A stretch of 64,000 nucleotides of DNA from Oscillospiraceae bacterium (GTDB lineage Bacteria > Bacillota > Clostridia > Oscillospirales > JAAYXM01), in NCBI GenBank assembly GCA_015068085.1, contig SVLF01000001.1, positions 58,568-122,567 of the forward strand, given 5' to 3'. How positions within the stretch are numbered: the first letter of the stretch is position 1; every line of letters starts with the position of its first letter. Shown in pieces: positions 20,290-28,833 of this stretch. A program made the position numbers and the translations under genes. The notes below the pieces were generated by a model. It was given only the letters and a program-made list of their open reading frames with translations. It was not told where the DNA came from and ran no database searches.

Positions 20290-22156
20290 ATCAAGAGAAG
20301 CACTTCTGACACTTCGCGAAGAGTATGCAAAGGCATATGTCGCTCAGTCGAGAAGAATCATTGTTTGTGCAGGTACGGGGTGCGTTGCAGGCGGCTCTAT
20401 GAAGATATATGACAGATTGAAGGAGCTTCTTGGCGAGCGCGGTCTTTCCGTTGCCGTTGACCTTGAGGTAGATCCCCACGGCGATGTAATTGACCTTAAA
20501 AAGAGCGGTTGTCACGGCTTTTGTGAAATCGGTCCGCTTCTTCGTATAGATCCCGAGGGTTGGTTATACACAAAGGTACAGCTTTCCGATTGCGAAGAAA
20601 TCATTGAAAAGACTATCATCGGCGGCGAGCACATTGACCGTCTTGCATACAAGTGCGGTTGCAATACATATAAAAAGCACAGCGATGTTCCGTTCTATAA
20701 GAATCAGACGCATGTCGTTCTTGACCAGTGCGGTACAATCAATGCGGATTCCATTCGTGAATATATCGCCCTCGGAGGATACTCTGCTCTGGAAAAGGCG
20801 TTGTTTGATATGTCTCCCGAAGCCATAACGGATGAAATTAAAAAATCAAATCTCCGTGGCCGTGGTGGCGGCGGTTTCCCCGCGGGCCGAAAGTGGGAGC
20901 AGGTTCGCAGTCAGAACGCTGCGCAGAAATACGTAGTATGTAACGGTGACGAGGGCGACCCCGGCGCATTTATGGACGGAAGCATTATGGGCGGTGACCC
21001 GCACAGAATGATCGAGGGTATGATTATTGCGGGTATTGCAACGGGTGCAAGCGAGGGCTATATCTATGTCCGCGCCGAGTATCCGCTCGCGGTTGAACGC
21101 CTTCGCACCGCTATTGCGCAGGCAGAGGAGCTTGGTATTCTCGGGGAGAATATTTTAGGAACGGAGTTTTCCTTCCGGCTTCATATAAGCCGCGGCGCGG
21201 GCGCATTTGTTTGCGGCGAGGGCAGTGCGCTTACCGCATCAATTGAGGGTAAACGCGGCTTCCCGCGTGTTAAGCCTCCGCGCACAACAGAGCACGGACT
21301 TTTTGACAAGCCCACAGTTCTCAACAATGTTGAAACGTTTGCAAATGTTCCGCTTATCATTTCAAAGGGTGCTGACTGGTATCTCGGTATTGGTACAGAG
21401 AAAAGCCCCGGAACAAAGGCATTTGCACTTACGGGAAATATTATGAACACAGGTCTTATCGAAGTTCCTATGGGAACGACGCTTCGCGAAATTATCTTTG
21501 ATATCGGCGGAGGTATGCGTGACGGTGCGCAGTTCAAGGCAGTCCAGATAGGCGGACCGAGCGGCGCTTGCCTCACTGCAGAGCATCTTGATCTCCCGCT
21601 TGATTTTGACACGCTGAAAAAAGTCGGCGCTATGATCGGCTCGGGCGGTCTCGTCGTTATGGATGATAAAACCTGTATGGTTGAGGTTGCACGCTTCTTC
21701 ATGAATTTCACACAGAACGAATCCTGTGGAAAGTGCGTGCCGTGCCGCGAGGGTACAAAGAGAATGCTTGAAATTCTCGAGCGCATTGTCGCAGGTGAAG
21801 GTCGTGAGGGCGATATTGAGCTTCTTGAGGACCTTGCCGATACGATTGTCAACACTGCACTTTGCGGTCTGGGTAAATCCGCACCGAATCCGATTATCAG
21901 CACAATAAAGAACTTCAGAAGTGAATATGAAGCGCATATTTACGAGAAGAGATGCCCGGCGGGAGCATGCCAGAAGCTTAAGAAAATCACAATCGATCCG
22001 GAGCTTTGCAAGGGCTGTTCAAAGTGTGCGCGTCAGTGCCCGGTCGATGCAATTTCCGGTAAGGTGAAAGAACCGTTTACGATTGATCTTTCAAAGTGCA
22101 TACGCTGCGGAAGCTGTGTCGGTGCATGTCCGTTTAAGGCTATAAAGGAGGATTAG
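20282..22156 (+). CDS. hydB: NADH-dependent [FeFe] hydrogenase, NuoF-like flavoprotein subunit
   Basis: A 624-residue multidomain subunit. Residues 1-120 are a thioredoxin-like [2Fe-2S] domain ([20 protein letters not shown]). The NuoF core carries [13 protein letters not shown] for NADH/FMN and [31 protein letters not shown] binds a [4Fe-4S] cluster. Two C-terminal ferredoxin motifs follow ([16 protein letters not shown] and [16 protein letters not shown]). This is the NAD(H)-reacting, flavin-bearing subunit, the proposed bifurcation site in such complexes. The ATG at 20282 with AAGGAGG 9 bp upstream is preferred to the TTG at 20276. It overlaps hydC by 8 bp. Confidence 0.95.
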   Translation: MLKSREALLTLREEYAKAYVAQSRRIIVCAGTGCVAGGSMKIYDRLKELLGERGLSVAVDLEVDPHGDVIDLKKSGCHGFCEIGPLLRIDPEGWLYTKVQLSDCEEIIEKTIIGGEHIDRLAYKCGCNTYKKHSDVPFYKNQTHVVLDQCGTINADSIREYIALGGYSALEKALFDMSPEAITDEIKKSNLRGRGGGGFPAGRKWEQVRSQNAAQKYVVCNGDEGDPGAFMDGSIMGGDPHRMIEGMIIAGIATGASEGYIYVRAEYPLAVERLRTAIAQAEELGILGENILGTEFSFRLHISRGAGAFVCGEGSALTASIEGKRGFPRVKPPRTTEHGLFDKPTVLNNVETFANVPLIISKGADWYLGIGTEKSPGTKAFALTGNIMNTGLIEVPMGTTLREIIFDIGGGMRDGAQFKAVQIGGPSGACLTAEHLDLPLDFDTLKKVGAMIGSGGLVVMDDKTCMVEVARFFMNFTQNESCGKCVPCREGTKRMLEILERIVAGEGREGDIELLEDLADTIVNTALCGLGKSAPNPIISTIKNFRSEYEAHIYEKRCPAGACQKLKKITIDPELCKGCSKCARQCPVDAISGKVKEPFTIDLSKCIRCGSCVGACPFKAIKED

Positions 22157-22160
22157 GACG

Positions 22161-23846
22161 ATGGTAGATAAAAAGTATATGACAATAGACGGTATCCCCG
22201 TTGAAATAAATGGCGAAAAAAACCTTTTGGAGCTTATCCGAAAAATAGGAATAAAGCTTCCTACCTTCTGTTATCATTCCGACCTCTCGGTTTACGGTGC
22301 GTGCCGTATGTGTATGGTAGAAAATGAACGCGGCGGTCTTGATGCCGCGTGCTCCACGCCCCCTCGTGAGGGAATGAACATACGCACCAACACGGAGCGT
22401 TTACGCCGTTATCGCCGCAACATTCTTGAGCTTATTATCGCAAACCACTGCAATGATTGCACAACCTGCAAGAACAACCTGCGTTGCAAGCTTCAGGACC
22501 TTGCGATGAGATATAACATCGACGGTGTCCGTTTCCCGAACACTTCGGGGAATGCCCGTCCCAAGGACGAATCCTCAGATTCAATATCTATGGATCCTTC
22601 AAAGTGCATTCTCTGCGGCGACTGCGTCAGAGTGTGCCATGAGCTGCAGAACGTCGGTGCGATTGACTTTGCGTTCCGCGGCTCCAAGATGAGCATCAGC
22701 ACAGCTTTCGGAAAGCCGCTTTCCGAATCTCCCTGTGTTGGTTGCGGTCAGTGTGTCGCTATCTGCCCGACGGGTGCGCTCGTCGTCAAGAACCATATTT
22801 CCCCCGTCTGGAAAGCAGTTGATAACCCGGAAATAAAGACCACCGTCCAGATTGCTCCCGCAGTCCGCGTTGCGGTGGGACGTGAGCTCGGCGTTCGCGA
22901 CGGTGAGAATGTTATGGGCAAGATCGTTGCTGCGCTCAGACTTATGGGCTTCGACGAGGTTTATGACACATCACTCAGCGCTGACATCACGGTCATCGAA
23001 GAATCAAACGAATTCTTAGAGCGCCTTGAAAACGGAGGAACACTTCCGCTTATGACCTCCTGCTGCCCCGGTTGGGTCAAATATTGCGAGAACAAGCATC
23101 CTGAGCTTCTCGACAATGTATCTTCCTGCAAATCTCCGATGCAGATGTTTGCGGCACTGCTCAAGGATCGCGCAAAGAAGAACGGTGAAAAGACCTTCCA
23201 CGTTGCAATTATGCCCTGTACGGCAAAGAAATCGGAAGCAACCCGCGATGAATTCAAGACAGACGGTTGCCCCGATGTCGATGCAGTTATCACGACGAAC
23301 GGACTTATCCGTATGATCAAAGAATCAGGTATTATGTTTGAATCACTTGAGCCCGAAGCTGTCGACATGCCTTTCGCAACAATCTCCGGTGCCGGTGTTA
23401 TTTTTGGTGTTACCGGCGGCGTTACCGAAGCGGTGCTTCGTCGCGTTGCTTCCGGCAAAACCCGTTCAGAGCTTCTTGCCGTTGCAAATAAGGGACAGCG
23501 CGGAATGGAAGGCATCAAGGAATTTGATCTCGAATATGGAGAAAAAACTCTCCGTATCGCAGTTGTCAGCGGTCTCGCAAATGCAGAAAGCATCATCAAG
23601 CGTATGCAAGCCGGTGAGCATTTCGACTTCATTGAGGTTATGGCTTGCCCCGGAGGCTGCATAAGCGGCGCAGGTCAGCCCTATGTTATGCACGAAGAAC
23701 GCAAGGAAAGGGCAAAGGGACTCTATGAAGCAGACCGGCTGCTTAGTGTTCGCCGTTCCGAAGATAATCCGCTTGTTTCTTCCTTGTACGAAAGCGTTAT
23801 CGGAGATCGTGCGCATGAGCTTCTGCACGTACACTATAAAAAGTAA
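22161..23846 (+). CDS. hydA: [FeFe] hydrogenase catalytic subunit
   Basis: A 561-residue subunit making or oxidising H2 at the H-cluster. The N-terminus has a NuoG-like [2Fe-2S] domain (CYHSDLSVYGACRMC) and the HCNDCTTCKNNLRCKLQ cluster. Two [4Fe-4S] ferredoxin motifs follow (CILCGDCVRVC, CVGCGQCVAICPTGA). The three H-cluster motifs are all present: TSCCPGW, MPCTAKKSEA and EVMACPGGCISGAGQP. With HydB and HydC this fits a group A3, probably electron-bifurcating, hydrogenase using NADH and ferredoxin. The HydEFG maturases are not in this window. Four bp separate it from hydB. Confidence 0.96.
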   Translation: MVDKKYMTIDGIPVEINGEKNLLELIRKIGIKLPTFCYHSDLSVYGACRMCMVENERGGLDAACSTPPREGMNIRTNTERLRRYRRNILELIIANHCNDCTTCKNNLRCKLQDLAMRYNIDGVRFPNTSGNARPKDESSDSISMDPSKCILCGDCVRVCHELQNVGAIDFAFRGSKMSISTAFGKPLSESPCVGCGQCVAICPTGALVVKNHISPVWKAVDNPEIKTTVQIAPAVRVAVGRELGVRDGENVMGKIVAALRLMGFDEVYDTSLSADITVIEESNEFLERLENGGTLPLMTSCCPGWVKYCENKHPELLDNVSSCKSPMQMFAALLKDRAKKNGEKTFHVAIMPCTAKKSEATRDEFKTDGCPDVDAVITTNGLIRMIKESGIMFESLEPEAVDMPFATISGAGVIFGVTGGVTEAVLRRVASGKTRSELLAVANKGQRGMEGIKEFDLEYGEKTLRIAVVSGLANAESIIKRMQAGEHFDFIEVMACPGGCISGAGQPYVMHEERKERAKGLYEADRLLSVRRSEDNPLVSSLYESVIGDRAHELLHVHYKK

Positions 23847-23867
23847 CCGATAGGAAATAAAATATTC

Positions 23868-23919
23868 AGGTGCATTCATGCATCACTCTTTGAAGAGCTG
23901 ATGCGTGAATGCACCTTTT
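23868..23919 (+). terminator. Terminator of the hydrogenase operon
   Basis: An 18-bp stem (23868-23885 with 23899-23916, one T-G pair), 13-base loop, then a short T run. It abuts the end of the convergent AraC gene. Confidence 0.88.
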
Positions 23920-24766
23920 CAATAACCGTATGATATTCCCTGCTGGAATTTAAGCGGGGTCATTCCCGTGCAGCGTTTGAAGATTTTTATAAAATAGCTT
24001 GTGCCGGGATATCCCACAAGAGCTGCGACGCTTGAAACGGAATAACCTTGCGCGAGAAGCGGCTTTGCCGCTTCAACGCGTGTGAGGGTGATAAAGGTGT
24101 TTACCGTCATACCAACCGCCTGCTTGAAATCGCGCGTGAACTTCGCATAGCTGACAAAAAACTTTGAGGCAAGAAAATCGAGCTTTATATCCTCGGCGTA
24201 ATGCTCGCGGATATAGCTGACCGTTTCGTCGATATATGTTGCTGTTGCGGGAATATCGCTTTCCAAGTTTTTGCGGGCAGCATCGTTTGCAAGGAGCATA
24301 AGCTCTGAGACCAGAAGCCGTGATTCAAGCGAGCCTGTGCGCGAGGCGGGGCGTTTTCAAATCTGTCGTAAAGGGTTTCCATAATGGTGAGCATACGCCG
24401 GTATATTTTGTCGGGAACGCGGTATATCGCAGAGCGCGACATAAAGTGCGAAAAAATGCTGCTGTATTCAGGCAGAAAAGACGATACGAAATCAGGGTTA
24501 AACATAATCTGGTATCTTTCGTATTTTTTCTCCTGATTTATGTAAGGATTGTGGAGCTGGTATGCCGCTGAGAAGATAAAGCAGTGCTCGTTGTCAACGC
24601 GGTCAACGCACTTATTCGATGTATAGGTGACGTCACCGTCGCTTATCAGAGAAAACTCGTGATACGGGTGAGAATGAAGAGTTCTTCGATCCTGCTCAAA
24701 ACCCGTTCCGCTGTAAAAGTCAATGCGGAAATCGCCGTTCAGTTTTTCAATAACGTATATTTGCAT
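23919..24766 (-). pseudogene. AraC-family regulator, split by a frameshift
   Basis: Two overlapping minus-strand frames together make one AraC protein. From 24766 comes the cupin-like sensor half (HSHPYHEFSLISDGDVTY, then CFIFSAAYQLHNPY). It runs correctly to RFENAPP and then leaves frame near 24341-24352, in a GC-rich run. The other frame continues with SLESRLLVSELMLLAND and the double helix-turn-helix half (LDFLASKFFVSYAKFTRDFK, GYPGTSYFIKIFKRCTGMTP) to 23919. The total of 848 bp is one base short of an open frame for about 282 residues, the normal family size. Either a true one-base deletion or a sequencing error fits. It is divergent from uxaC and is its likely regulator. Confidence 0.82.
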
Positions 24767-24824
24767 ATGCTCATCTCCGTGAAGTGTATCGAAATGTTGT
24801 ATTTTTATTGGATTGTTGCTTGTC

Positions 24825-24852
24825 TTGACATATATAATGATAATATAATAAT
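24825..24852 (+). promoter_or_regulatory. Probable promoter of uxaC
   Basis: TTGACA at 24825-24830 with AATAAT at 24847-24852 (16-bp spacer) in the AT-rich AraC-uxaC gap. The exact -10 is uncertain because of overlapping TATAAT-like words. Confidence 0.5.
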
Positions 24853-24885
24853 GTTATAGATTTGTCAAGGGGGCGCAGGCTCATT

Positions 24886-26286
24886 ATGAAAAAGTTTATG
24901 AACGAGAATTTCTTGTTGGAAAATAAAACGGCGAGAATTCTTTATCACAAATATGCGAAAAAGATGCCGGTTATAGATTATCATTGCCATATCTATCCGC
25001 ATCAGATAGCAGAGGATAAGCATTATAAAACAATTACCGATGTGTGGCTTGACCGCGACCATTACAAGTGGCGTGCGATGCGTACATACGGCATCCCGGA
25101 AAAGTATGTCACGGGGGACGCATCACCCAAGGAAAAGTTTATGAAGTGGGCAGAGGTTTTGCCCTATTGCATAGGAAATCCGCTGTATCATTGGACACAG
25201 CTTGAGCTTAACCGCTTTTTCGGCGTAAACGAGCCGCTTTGCCCCGAGAGCGCAGAGCGAATCTGGAATAAGTGTAACGCGGTGCTTGCGCGCGAGGACT
25301 TTGGTGTGCGCGGAATTATAAAGCACTCAAACGTTGAGATAATCTGCACCACGGATGATCCGATAGACAGCCTTGAATTTCACGAGCAGCTTGCCGCGGA
25401 CGAGAGCTTTGACGTAACGGTCCTTCCGAGCTTCCGTCCGGATAAGGCGGTGAACATCACCCGCCACGAGTTCTGCGGATATATAGCAGAGCTTTCAAAG
25501 GTTGCGGGAATAGAAATAAAGTGTTTTAATGATTTATGTGAAGCGCTTGATAAGCGCCTTGATTTCTTCATCGCTCACGGTTGCCGCATCACGGACCATG
25601 CTCTTGATACGGTGGAGTACGGGGATGAGGATGCAGTTGCGGCAAACGAAACGCTTCTTCGTGCGCTACGAGGGGAAAAGCTTACTCCCGAAGAGGTTGC
25701 GGTTTACCGCACGACTCTCGTTCTTCATCTTGCGCGCAGATATTACGATAACAACATAGTTATGCAGATTCACATCGGCGCACTGCGTGATAACAACAGC
25801 CCGATGTTTGACCGCCTCGGACCGGATATGGGATACGACTCTATCCGTGATGACAAGGTTATGGAGCCGCTCCGCAATCTTCTTAACACGCTTGAAACCG
25901 AGAACAGATTGCCGAAAACCGTTCTCTACAGCCTCAACCCCGCTCACAACGAAGCGCTTATGACGCTTTCTGCGTGCTACAACGGTCACGGTGTTGAGTG
26001 CAAGATGCAGTTTGGATGCGCGTGGTGGTTCAATGACCAGATTGACGGAATAGTGAAGCACCTTACTGCAATCGGAAACCTTGGTCTTGTATCGAAGTTT
26101 ATCGGTATGTTAACCGATTCACGAAGCTTCTTAAGCTATACACGGCATGAGTATTTCAGAAGAATTGTCTGCAATCTCCTCGGTGATTGGGCGGAGCGCG
26201 GACTTATCGTAAGAGATATAAAGCTTCTCGGCAAAATCGTTCAGGATATTTCATATAACAACACAAAAAAGTATTTTTTTGAATAA
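24886..26286 (+). CDS. uxaC: Glucuronate isomerase
   Basis: A 466-residue amidohydrolase-superfamily enzyme that isomerises glucuronate to fructuronate and galacturonate to tagaturonate, the entry step for uronic acids. VIDYHCHIYPHQIA is the metal-binding start. GIIKHSNVEIICTTDDPID, QIHIGALRDNNSPMF and WWFNDQIDG are typical of UxaC. SRSFLSYTRHEYFRR lies near the C-terminus. The ATG at 24886 begins MKKFMNENFLLEN, the usual start; an upstream in-frame TTG is rejected. Downstream uronate genes (uxuA, uxuB, kdgK) are not adjacent. Confidence 0.94.
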   Translation: MKKFMNENFLLENKTARILYHKYAKKMPVIDYHCHIYPHQIAEDKHYKTITDVWLDRDHYKWRAMRTYGIPEKYVTGDASPKEKFMKWAEVLPYCIGNPLYHWTQLELNRFFGVNEPLCPESAERIWNKCNAVLAREDFGVRGIIKHSNVEIICTTDDPIDSLEFHEQLAADESFDVTVLPSFRPDKAVNITRHEFCGYIAELSKVAGIEIKCFNDLCEALDKRLDFFIAHGCRITDHALDTVEYGDEDAVAANETLLRALRGEKLTPEEVAVYRTTLVLHLARRYYDNNIVMQIHIGALRDNNSPMFDRLGPDMGYDSIRDDKVMEPLRNLLNTLETENRLPKTVLYSLNPAHNEALMTLSACYNGHGVECKMQFGCAWWFNDQIDGIVKHLTAIGNLGLVSKFIGMLTDSRSFLSYTRHEYFRRIVCNLLGDWAERGLIVRDIKLLGKIVQDISYNNTKKYFFE

Positions 26287-26307
26287 GAGCTGATAAAAAA
26301 TGCAAAA

Positions 26308-26357
26308 AACCGGCTGTGAAAAAGTCAAAGACCTTTTCACAGCCGGTTCTGTTTTTA
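26308..26357. terminator. Terminator between uxaC and the convergent XRE gene
   Basis: A perfect 15-bp stem (26308-26322 with 26334-26348) followed by TTCTGTTTTT. An A tract before the stem makes it usable from both sides. Confidence 0.88.
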
Positions 26358-26714
26358 CTTTGAAAATTCTGCGGTGATTTTGCCGAGAAGCTCGTAATGC
26401 TCAGAGGTAATTTGCTTTTTGAAAGCTTCGTTGTGGTTGCGGAAAGCGGTGATAAGGTCTTTTGTAATTGCCGCCTGCTCATCGGTAAGACCGTAAAGCG
26501 AAGCTGTACCGCGCGTTTCCGTGCCGCAAAGCTCATCAAGCGATACGCCGAGTATTCCGGAAAGAGCGCGGAGAGTTTCAAGAGGTGGATAAACTTCATT
26601 TTTCTCATAACGTGAAATCATACTCTCGCTGATATTTACTTTTGCGGCGAGAGTTTTTTGCGTCATTTTTTTCGCCATTCTGTAATTTCTAAGAGTTACC
26701 CCAAAATCATACAT
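26355..26714 (-). CDS. XRE-family transcriptional regulator
   Basis: A 119-residue protein with an N-terminal Cro/CI helix-turn-helix (residues 8-62: KMTQKTLAAKVNISESMISRYEKNEVYPP, read in parts). A helical tail of about 50 residues may serve dimerisation. It is divergent from the unknown gene at 26880. Two similar near-palindromes lie in the gap between them (26762-26776, 26824-26838) and are natural binding sites. It may control itself and the neighbouring accessory patch. Confidence 0.85.
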   Translation of the reverse strand: MYDFGVTLRNYRMAKKMTQKTLAAKVNISESMISRYEKNEVYPPLETLRALSGILGVSLDELCGTETRGTASLYGLTDEQAAITKDLITAFRNHNEAFKKQITSEHYELLGKITAEFSK

Positions 26715-26761
26715 AGCCCGACATCCTTTCTTGCATATACAGCAATCATCTTACATTTTTC

Positions 26762-26776
26762 TTGCATTAGGTGCGA
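26762..26776. promoter_or_regulatory. Candidate XRE operator, site 1
   Basis: TTGCATTAGGTGCGA is an imperfect 15-bp palindrome resembling site 2. The site centres are 62 bp apart, close to six helical turns. Confidence 0.45.
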
Positions 26777-26823
26777 GTTTGTGGTATCATAATTGTATGT
26801 TATGCAAGTTCGGGTGCGCAAAT

Positions 26824-26838
26824 TTGCACTTGGTGCAA
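26824..26838. promoter_or_regulatory. Candidate XRE operator, site 2
   Basis: TTGCACTTGGTGCAA has perfect 6-bp arms (TTGCAC/GTGCAA) around a 3-base centre. It stands about 40 bp before the gene at 26880, where a bound repressor would block transcription. Confidence 0.5.
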
Positions 26839-26879
26839 ATTTTGGACTTTAGCAACAATATGGAAAGGGAGAAGTGTTT

Positions 26880-27296
26880 ATGGGCAGACAACTAAAAAGT
26901 GATGTAACACCGGAAGAAACAACAAATCTTGCGTGGAATACTAAAGATGCTATGGCGGAGAAATTTTATGCGATCATTAAACGAAAAAGGCTTCCGTTAT
27001 ATATAATCCTGGAAACATTTATGCAACAGTTTTGCGACGGAAGTTTTAAATTGGAAGAAGCAGCGATTACCAAATTTGACAGAAACAGAGAAAATACGCG
27101 CACGATACATACCATGGCTAACAAAAAGATTTATTTCAGGTTCAAATCTGTTTGTGAAGAAAAGGGATACGTAATTGGAAGCGTTTTGTCTGCATTTGTG
27201 GAAAAATTTTTAAAGGAAGAGTATATTCTGGAACTGCGAAGCACCGCAGATGCAGAAAAAAACCAAAAACAAATGCATTCGCAGTTCCGGATATAA
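26880..27296 (+). CDS. Unknown 138-residue AT-rich protein
   Basis: Not recognised. The protein is charged and mostly helical, with segments such as KDAMAEKFYAIIKRKRLPLY and MANKKIYFRFKSVCEEKGY; no membrane segment or catalytic motif was seen. Two similar stretches, around VTPEETTNLAWN...YIILETFMQQFCDG and TMANKKIYFRFK...VLSAFVEKFLKEE, suggest an internal duplication of a small helical unit. The ATG at 26880 has AAAGGGAG 8 bp upstream; an in-frame GTG at 26874 is too close to that site. A DNA-binding or regulatory role under control of the divergent XRE protein is only a possibility. Confidence 0.5.
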   Translation: MGRQLKSDVTPEETTNLAWNTKDAMAEKFYAIIKRKRLPLYIILETFMQQFCDGSFKLEEAAITKFDRNRENTRTIHTMANKKIYFRFKSVCEEKGYVIGSVLSAFVEKFLKEEYILELRSTADAEKNQKQMHSQFRI

Positions 27297-27431
27297 AAAA
27301 GGCGATATTGTGATTCACAAAGCATTTGGGAATGGGAAAATAACAAGCTCGACAATAAGTACATTCGTGTAACGGTTAAAGCAGGTGAAAAGACATTTGT
27401 TTTCCCGGATGCAGTTGAAAAAGGTTTTTAA
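27265..27431 (+). pseudogene. Frame-broken remnant of a small beta-barrel domain
   Basis: In one frame, 27286-27357 reads SGYKKGDIVIHKAFGNGKIT. After a shift near 27345-27357, another frame gives DNKYIRVTVKAGEKTFVFP then DAVEKGF and a stop at 27431. The pattern GDxVxHxxFGxGxI followed by VxFxxGxKxFxFPxAxxxGF is that of a Tudor/SH3-like C-terminal domain found at the ends of helicase-type and hypothetical proteins. The two halves are out of frame and there is no start, so this is a decayed gene end overlapping the preceding gene. Confidence 0.45.
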
Positions 27432-27486
27432 GTGCTAAGCATTGAGATTTTTTCTCGGCTATCTGATATTGCAATATTACCTCAAG

Positions 27487-27690
27487 AAATAAAGCACTCC
27501 CATAGTGTGCAAGCACGCATACTACGGGAGTGTAAAAATATAAGGACACATCTTTCGATGTGTCCGAGACATACTTAATTATTGGATGGGCGGCGTATCC
27601 ATCATCTCAGGTACTCTATAAAAGAGTGCATCGGGAGCCATTTCCGAAGCTCAACAATCAAGTATGTATATAACTATATCCACTCTACGT
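27487..27690 (-). ncRNA. Predicted structured RNA with its own consensus promoter
   Basis: Downstream of the promoter at 27695-27723 there is no reading frame but strong secondary structure. An 8-bp closing stem (27660-27667 with 27569-27576) encloses three hairpins: GAGC/GCTC, ACTCT/AGAGT and TGGAT/ATCCA on the minus strand, i.e. a four-way junction of about 99 nt. Next is a perfect 9-bp hairpin with a GAAA tetraloop (27544-27565). Last is a 16-bp stem (27495-27532) followed by a T-rich run, a probable terminator. The total is about 200 nt. I do not recognise the family; it is neither tmRNA, SRP, RNase P nor a riboswitch I know. Confidence 0.6.
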
Positions 27691-27694
27691 TTAT

Positions 27695-27723
27695 ATTATA
27701 CATTGTAAGCAAAAAAATGTCAA
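27695..27723 (-). promoter_or_regulatory. Perfect sigma-A promoter driving the predicted RNA
   Basis: On the minus strand TTGACA (27718-27723) and TATAAT (27695-27700) are separated by exactly 17 bp. The -35 box overlaps the stop codon of the nuclease-like gene at 27720-28094. Confidence 0.85.
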
Positions 27724-28094
27724 TAATCCTGCGAGATTTTTTTTAATCTTCCGCTAAATAAACGGTTGTTGATCTTAGATTGTTTGATATCATGCAGAGT
27801 TGCAACATAATAGTAATTGTTCTTGATATCAAGTTTTATTCCGATAAGTATATTGTCATCATATTGTTTTATTAACTCAAAACTGCCGGATTCTCTGGGA
27901 TTTGTTCCGATATAATCTGGAGCAGAAATTATTTCTTCTGTTTTGTCTAAATACTTTAAACAATTGGGATGTCTTTTGGAGATATGTTTTTCCAGACCTG
28001 TTGACTGAACGATATTCAATTCGGGTAAACTAACACCAAGTAAAGTGTTATAGCGTCCGTCGTAGGTGCCTATTATAAAATTGTTTTCTTTCAT
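27720..28094 (-). CDS. Small nuclease-fold protein (PBECR / barnase-EndoU-colicin-RelE-like family)
   Basis: A 124-residue protein. The segments EKHISKRHPNCLKYLDKTEE, APDYIGTNPRESGSFELIKQ and ILIGIKLD match the small phage-associated barnase/EndoU/colicin/RelE-like domains (PBECR), with a conserved His near residue 37 and a C-terminal HDIKQSKINNRL. Such domains are toxin RNases in MuF-type phage proteins and also occur alone. Here it is free-standing and AT-rich, with a weak ribosome site and no clear protein antitoxin beside it. RNase activity is inferred from fold resemblance. Confidence 0.55.
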   Translation of the reverse strand: MKENNFIIGTYDGRYNTLLGVSLPELNIVQSTGLEKHISKRHPNCLKYLDKTEEIISAPDYIGTNPRESGSFELIKQYDDNILIGIKLDIKNNYYYVATLHDIKQSKINNRLFSGRLKKISQDY

Positions 28095-28163
28095 TTTCTT
28101 GCACCGCGTATTGTTTTTAGCCTATTATAGCATATCAGAGGATATTTTGTCAAACTTTGGTTG

Positions 28164-28213
28164 CAAAACACAACCCGCGGAGTACGTGCGCTTGCACATA
28201 CCCCGCGGGTGTG
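28164..28213 (-). terminator. Terminator of the TspO gene
   Basis: A GC-rich stem (28169-28189 with 28194-28213, small internal mismatches, GCTT-type loop), followed on the minus strand by TGTTTTG. It separates tspO from the downstream nuclease-like gene. Confidence 0.78.
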
Positions 28214-28233
28214 ATTGTTTATATGGACGTTTT

Positions 28234-28692
28234 CTAATTCATCAGTGCGATATAGAGGTTGAGATATCCGGCAAAGAGAAGCCACGCAAGATACGGAAGC
28301 TGGAGACAGGCGGCGGCTTTGTCGACCCGGTAAAACTTTATTATCATAACGACAACGACGGCAATGAGAAGGAGAAGCCAGATAAAGGCGAAGGTATAAG
28401 CCTGAAGATTGAAGAATATAATGCTCCAGAAAAAGTTTACGACAAGATTTACGCCGAAGACCTCAATTGCGTTTGACTTCGGATCCTCAAGGTATACGCG
28501 CGCAGCGCCATAACCCATCAAAGTGAAGAGAATTGTCCACACTATCGGAAAGACGATTGCCGGCGGGGTGAGCGGCGGTTTTTGTATTGTGTCGAATACA
28601 TTCATATTGTTTCTGGTAAGAAATGCGGACAGTCCTCCGACTGCAAGCGAAATCAAGATAAATACTATTTTTGTCTTTTTGGATTTATTCAT
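28234..28692 (-). CDS. tspO: TspO/MBR-family membrane protein
   Basis: A 152-residue protein with five transmembrane helices. IQKPPLTPPAIVFPIVWTIL is the family's first signature. NFFWSIIFFNLQ and LPYLAWLLFAGYLNLYIAL are the others, and the Trp/Asn positions for ligand contact are conserved. TspO proteins bind porphyrins, haem or sterol-like ligands and are linked to stress and tetrapyrrole handling. The bacterial role in anaerobes is poorly known. It is transcribed alone, away from the lipoprotein operon. Confidence 0.93.
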   Translation of the reverse strand: MNKSKKTKIVFILISLAVGGLSAFLTRNNMNVFDTIQKPPLTPPAIVFPIVWTILFTLMGYGAARVYLEDPKSNAIEVFGVNLVVNFFWSIIFFNLQAYTFAFIWLLLLIAVVVVMIIKFYRVDKAAACLQLPYLAWLLFAGYLNLYIALMN

Positions 28693-28758
28693 GAAAAATC
28701 ACACTCCTCATATTTTAAGTCTATACGCAAAATGATAAAATTATTCCTGTTAAAATGC

Positions 28759-28787
28759 TTGTCACGCGAGCGAGTTTGTGGTAAAAT
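28759..28787 (+). promoter_or_regulatory. Promoter of the lipoprotein/two-component operon
   Basis: TTGTCA (28759-28764) and TAAAAT (28782-28787) with a 17-bp spacer, about 47 bp before the lipoprotein start. Confidence 0.6.
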
Positions 28788-28833
28788 AAATAATGTATAG
28801 CTGTAAGTATTTTTTAAGCCGAGGAGAGACGGT

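Noticed and set aside
27487..27690. TPP or another known riboswitch
   Set aside because: Short words such as ACCTGA and GGATA recall the TPP riboswitch, but the two-helix TPP consensus is not present and no thiamine gene lies downstream.
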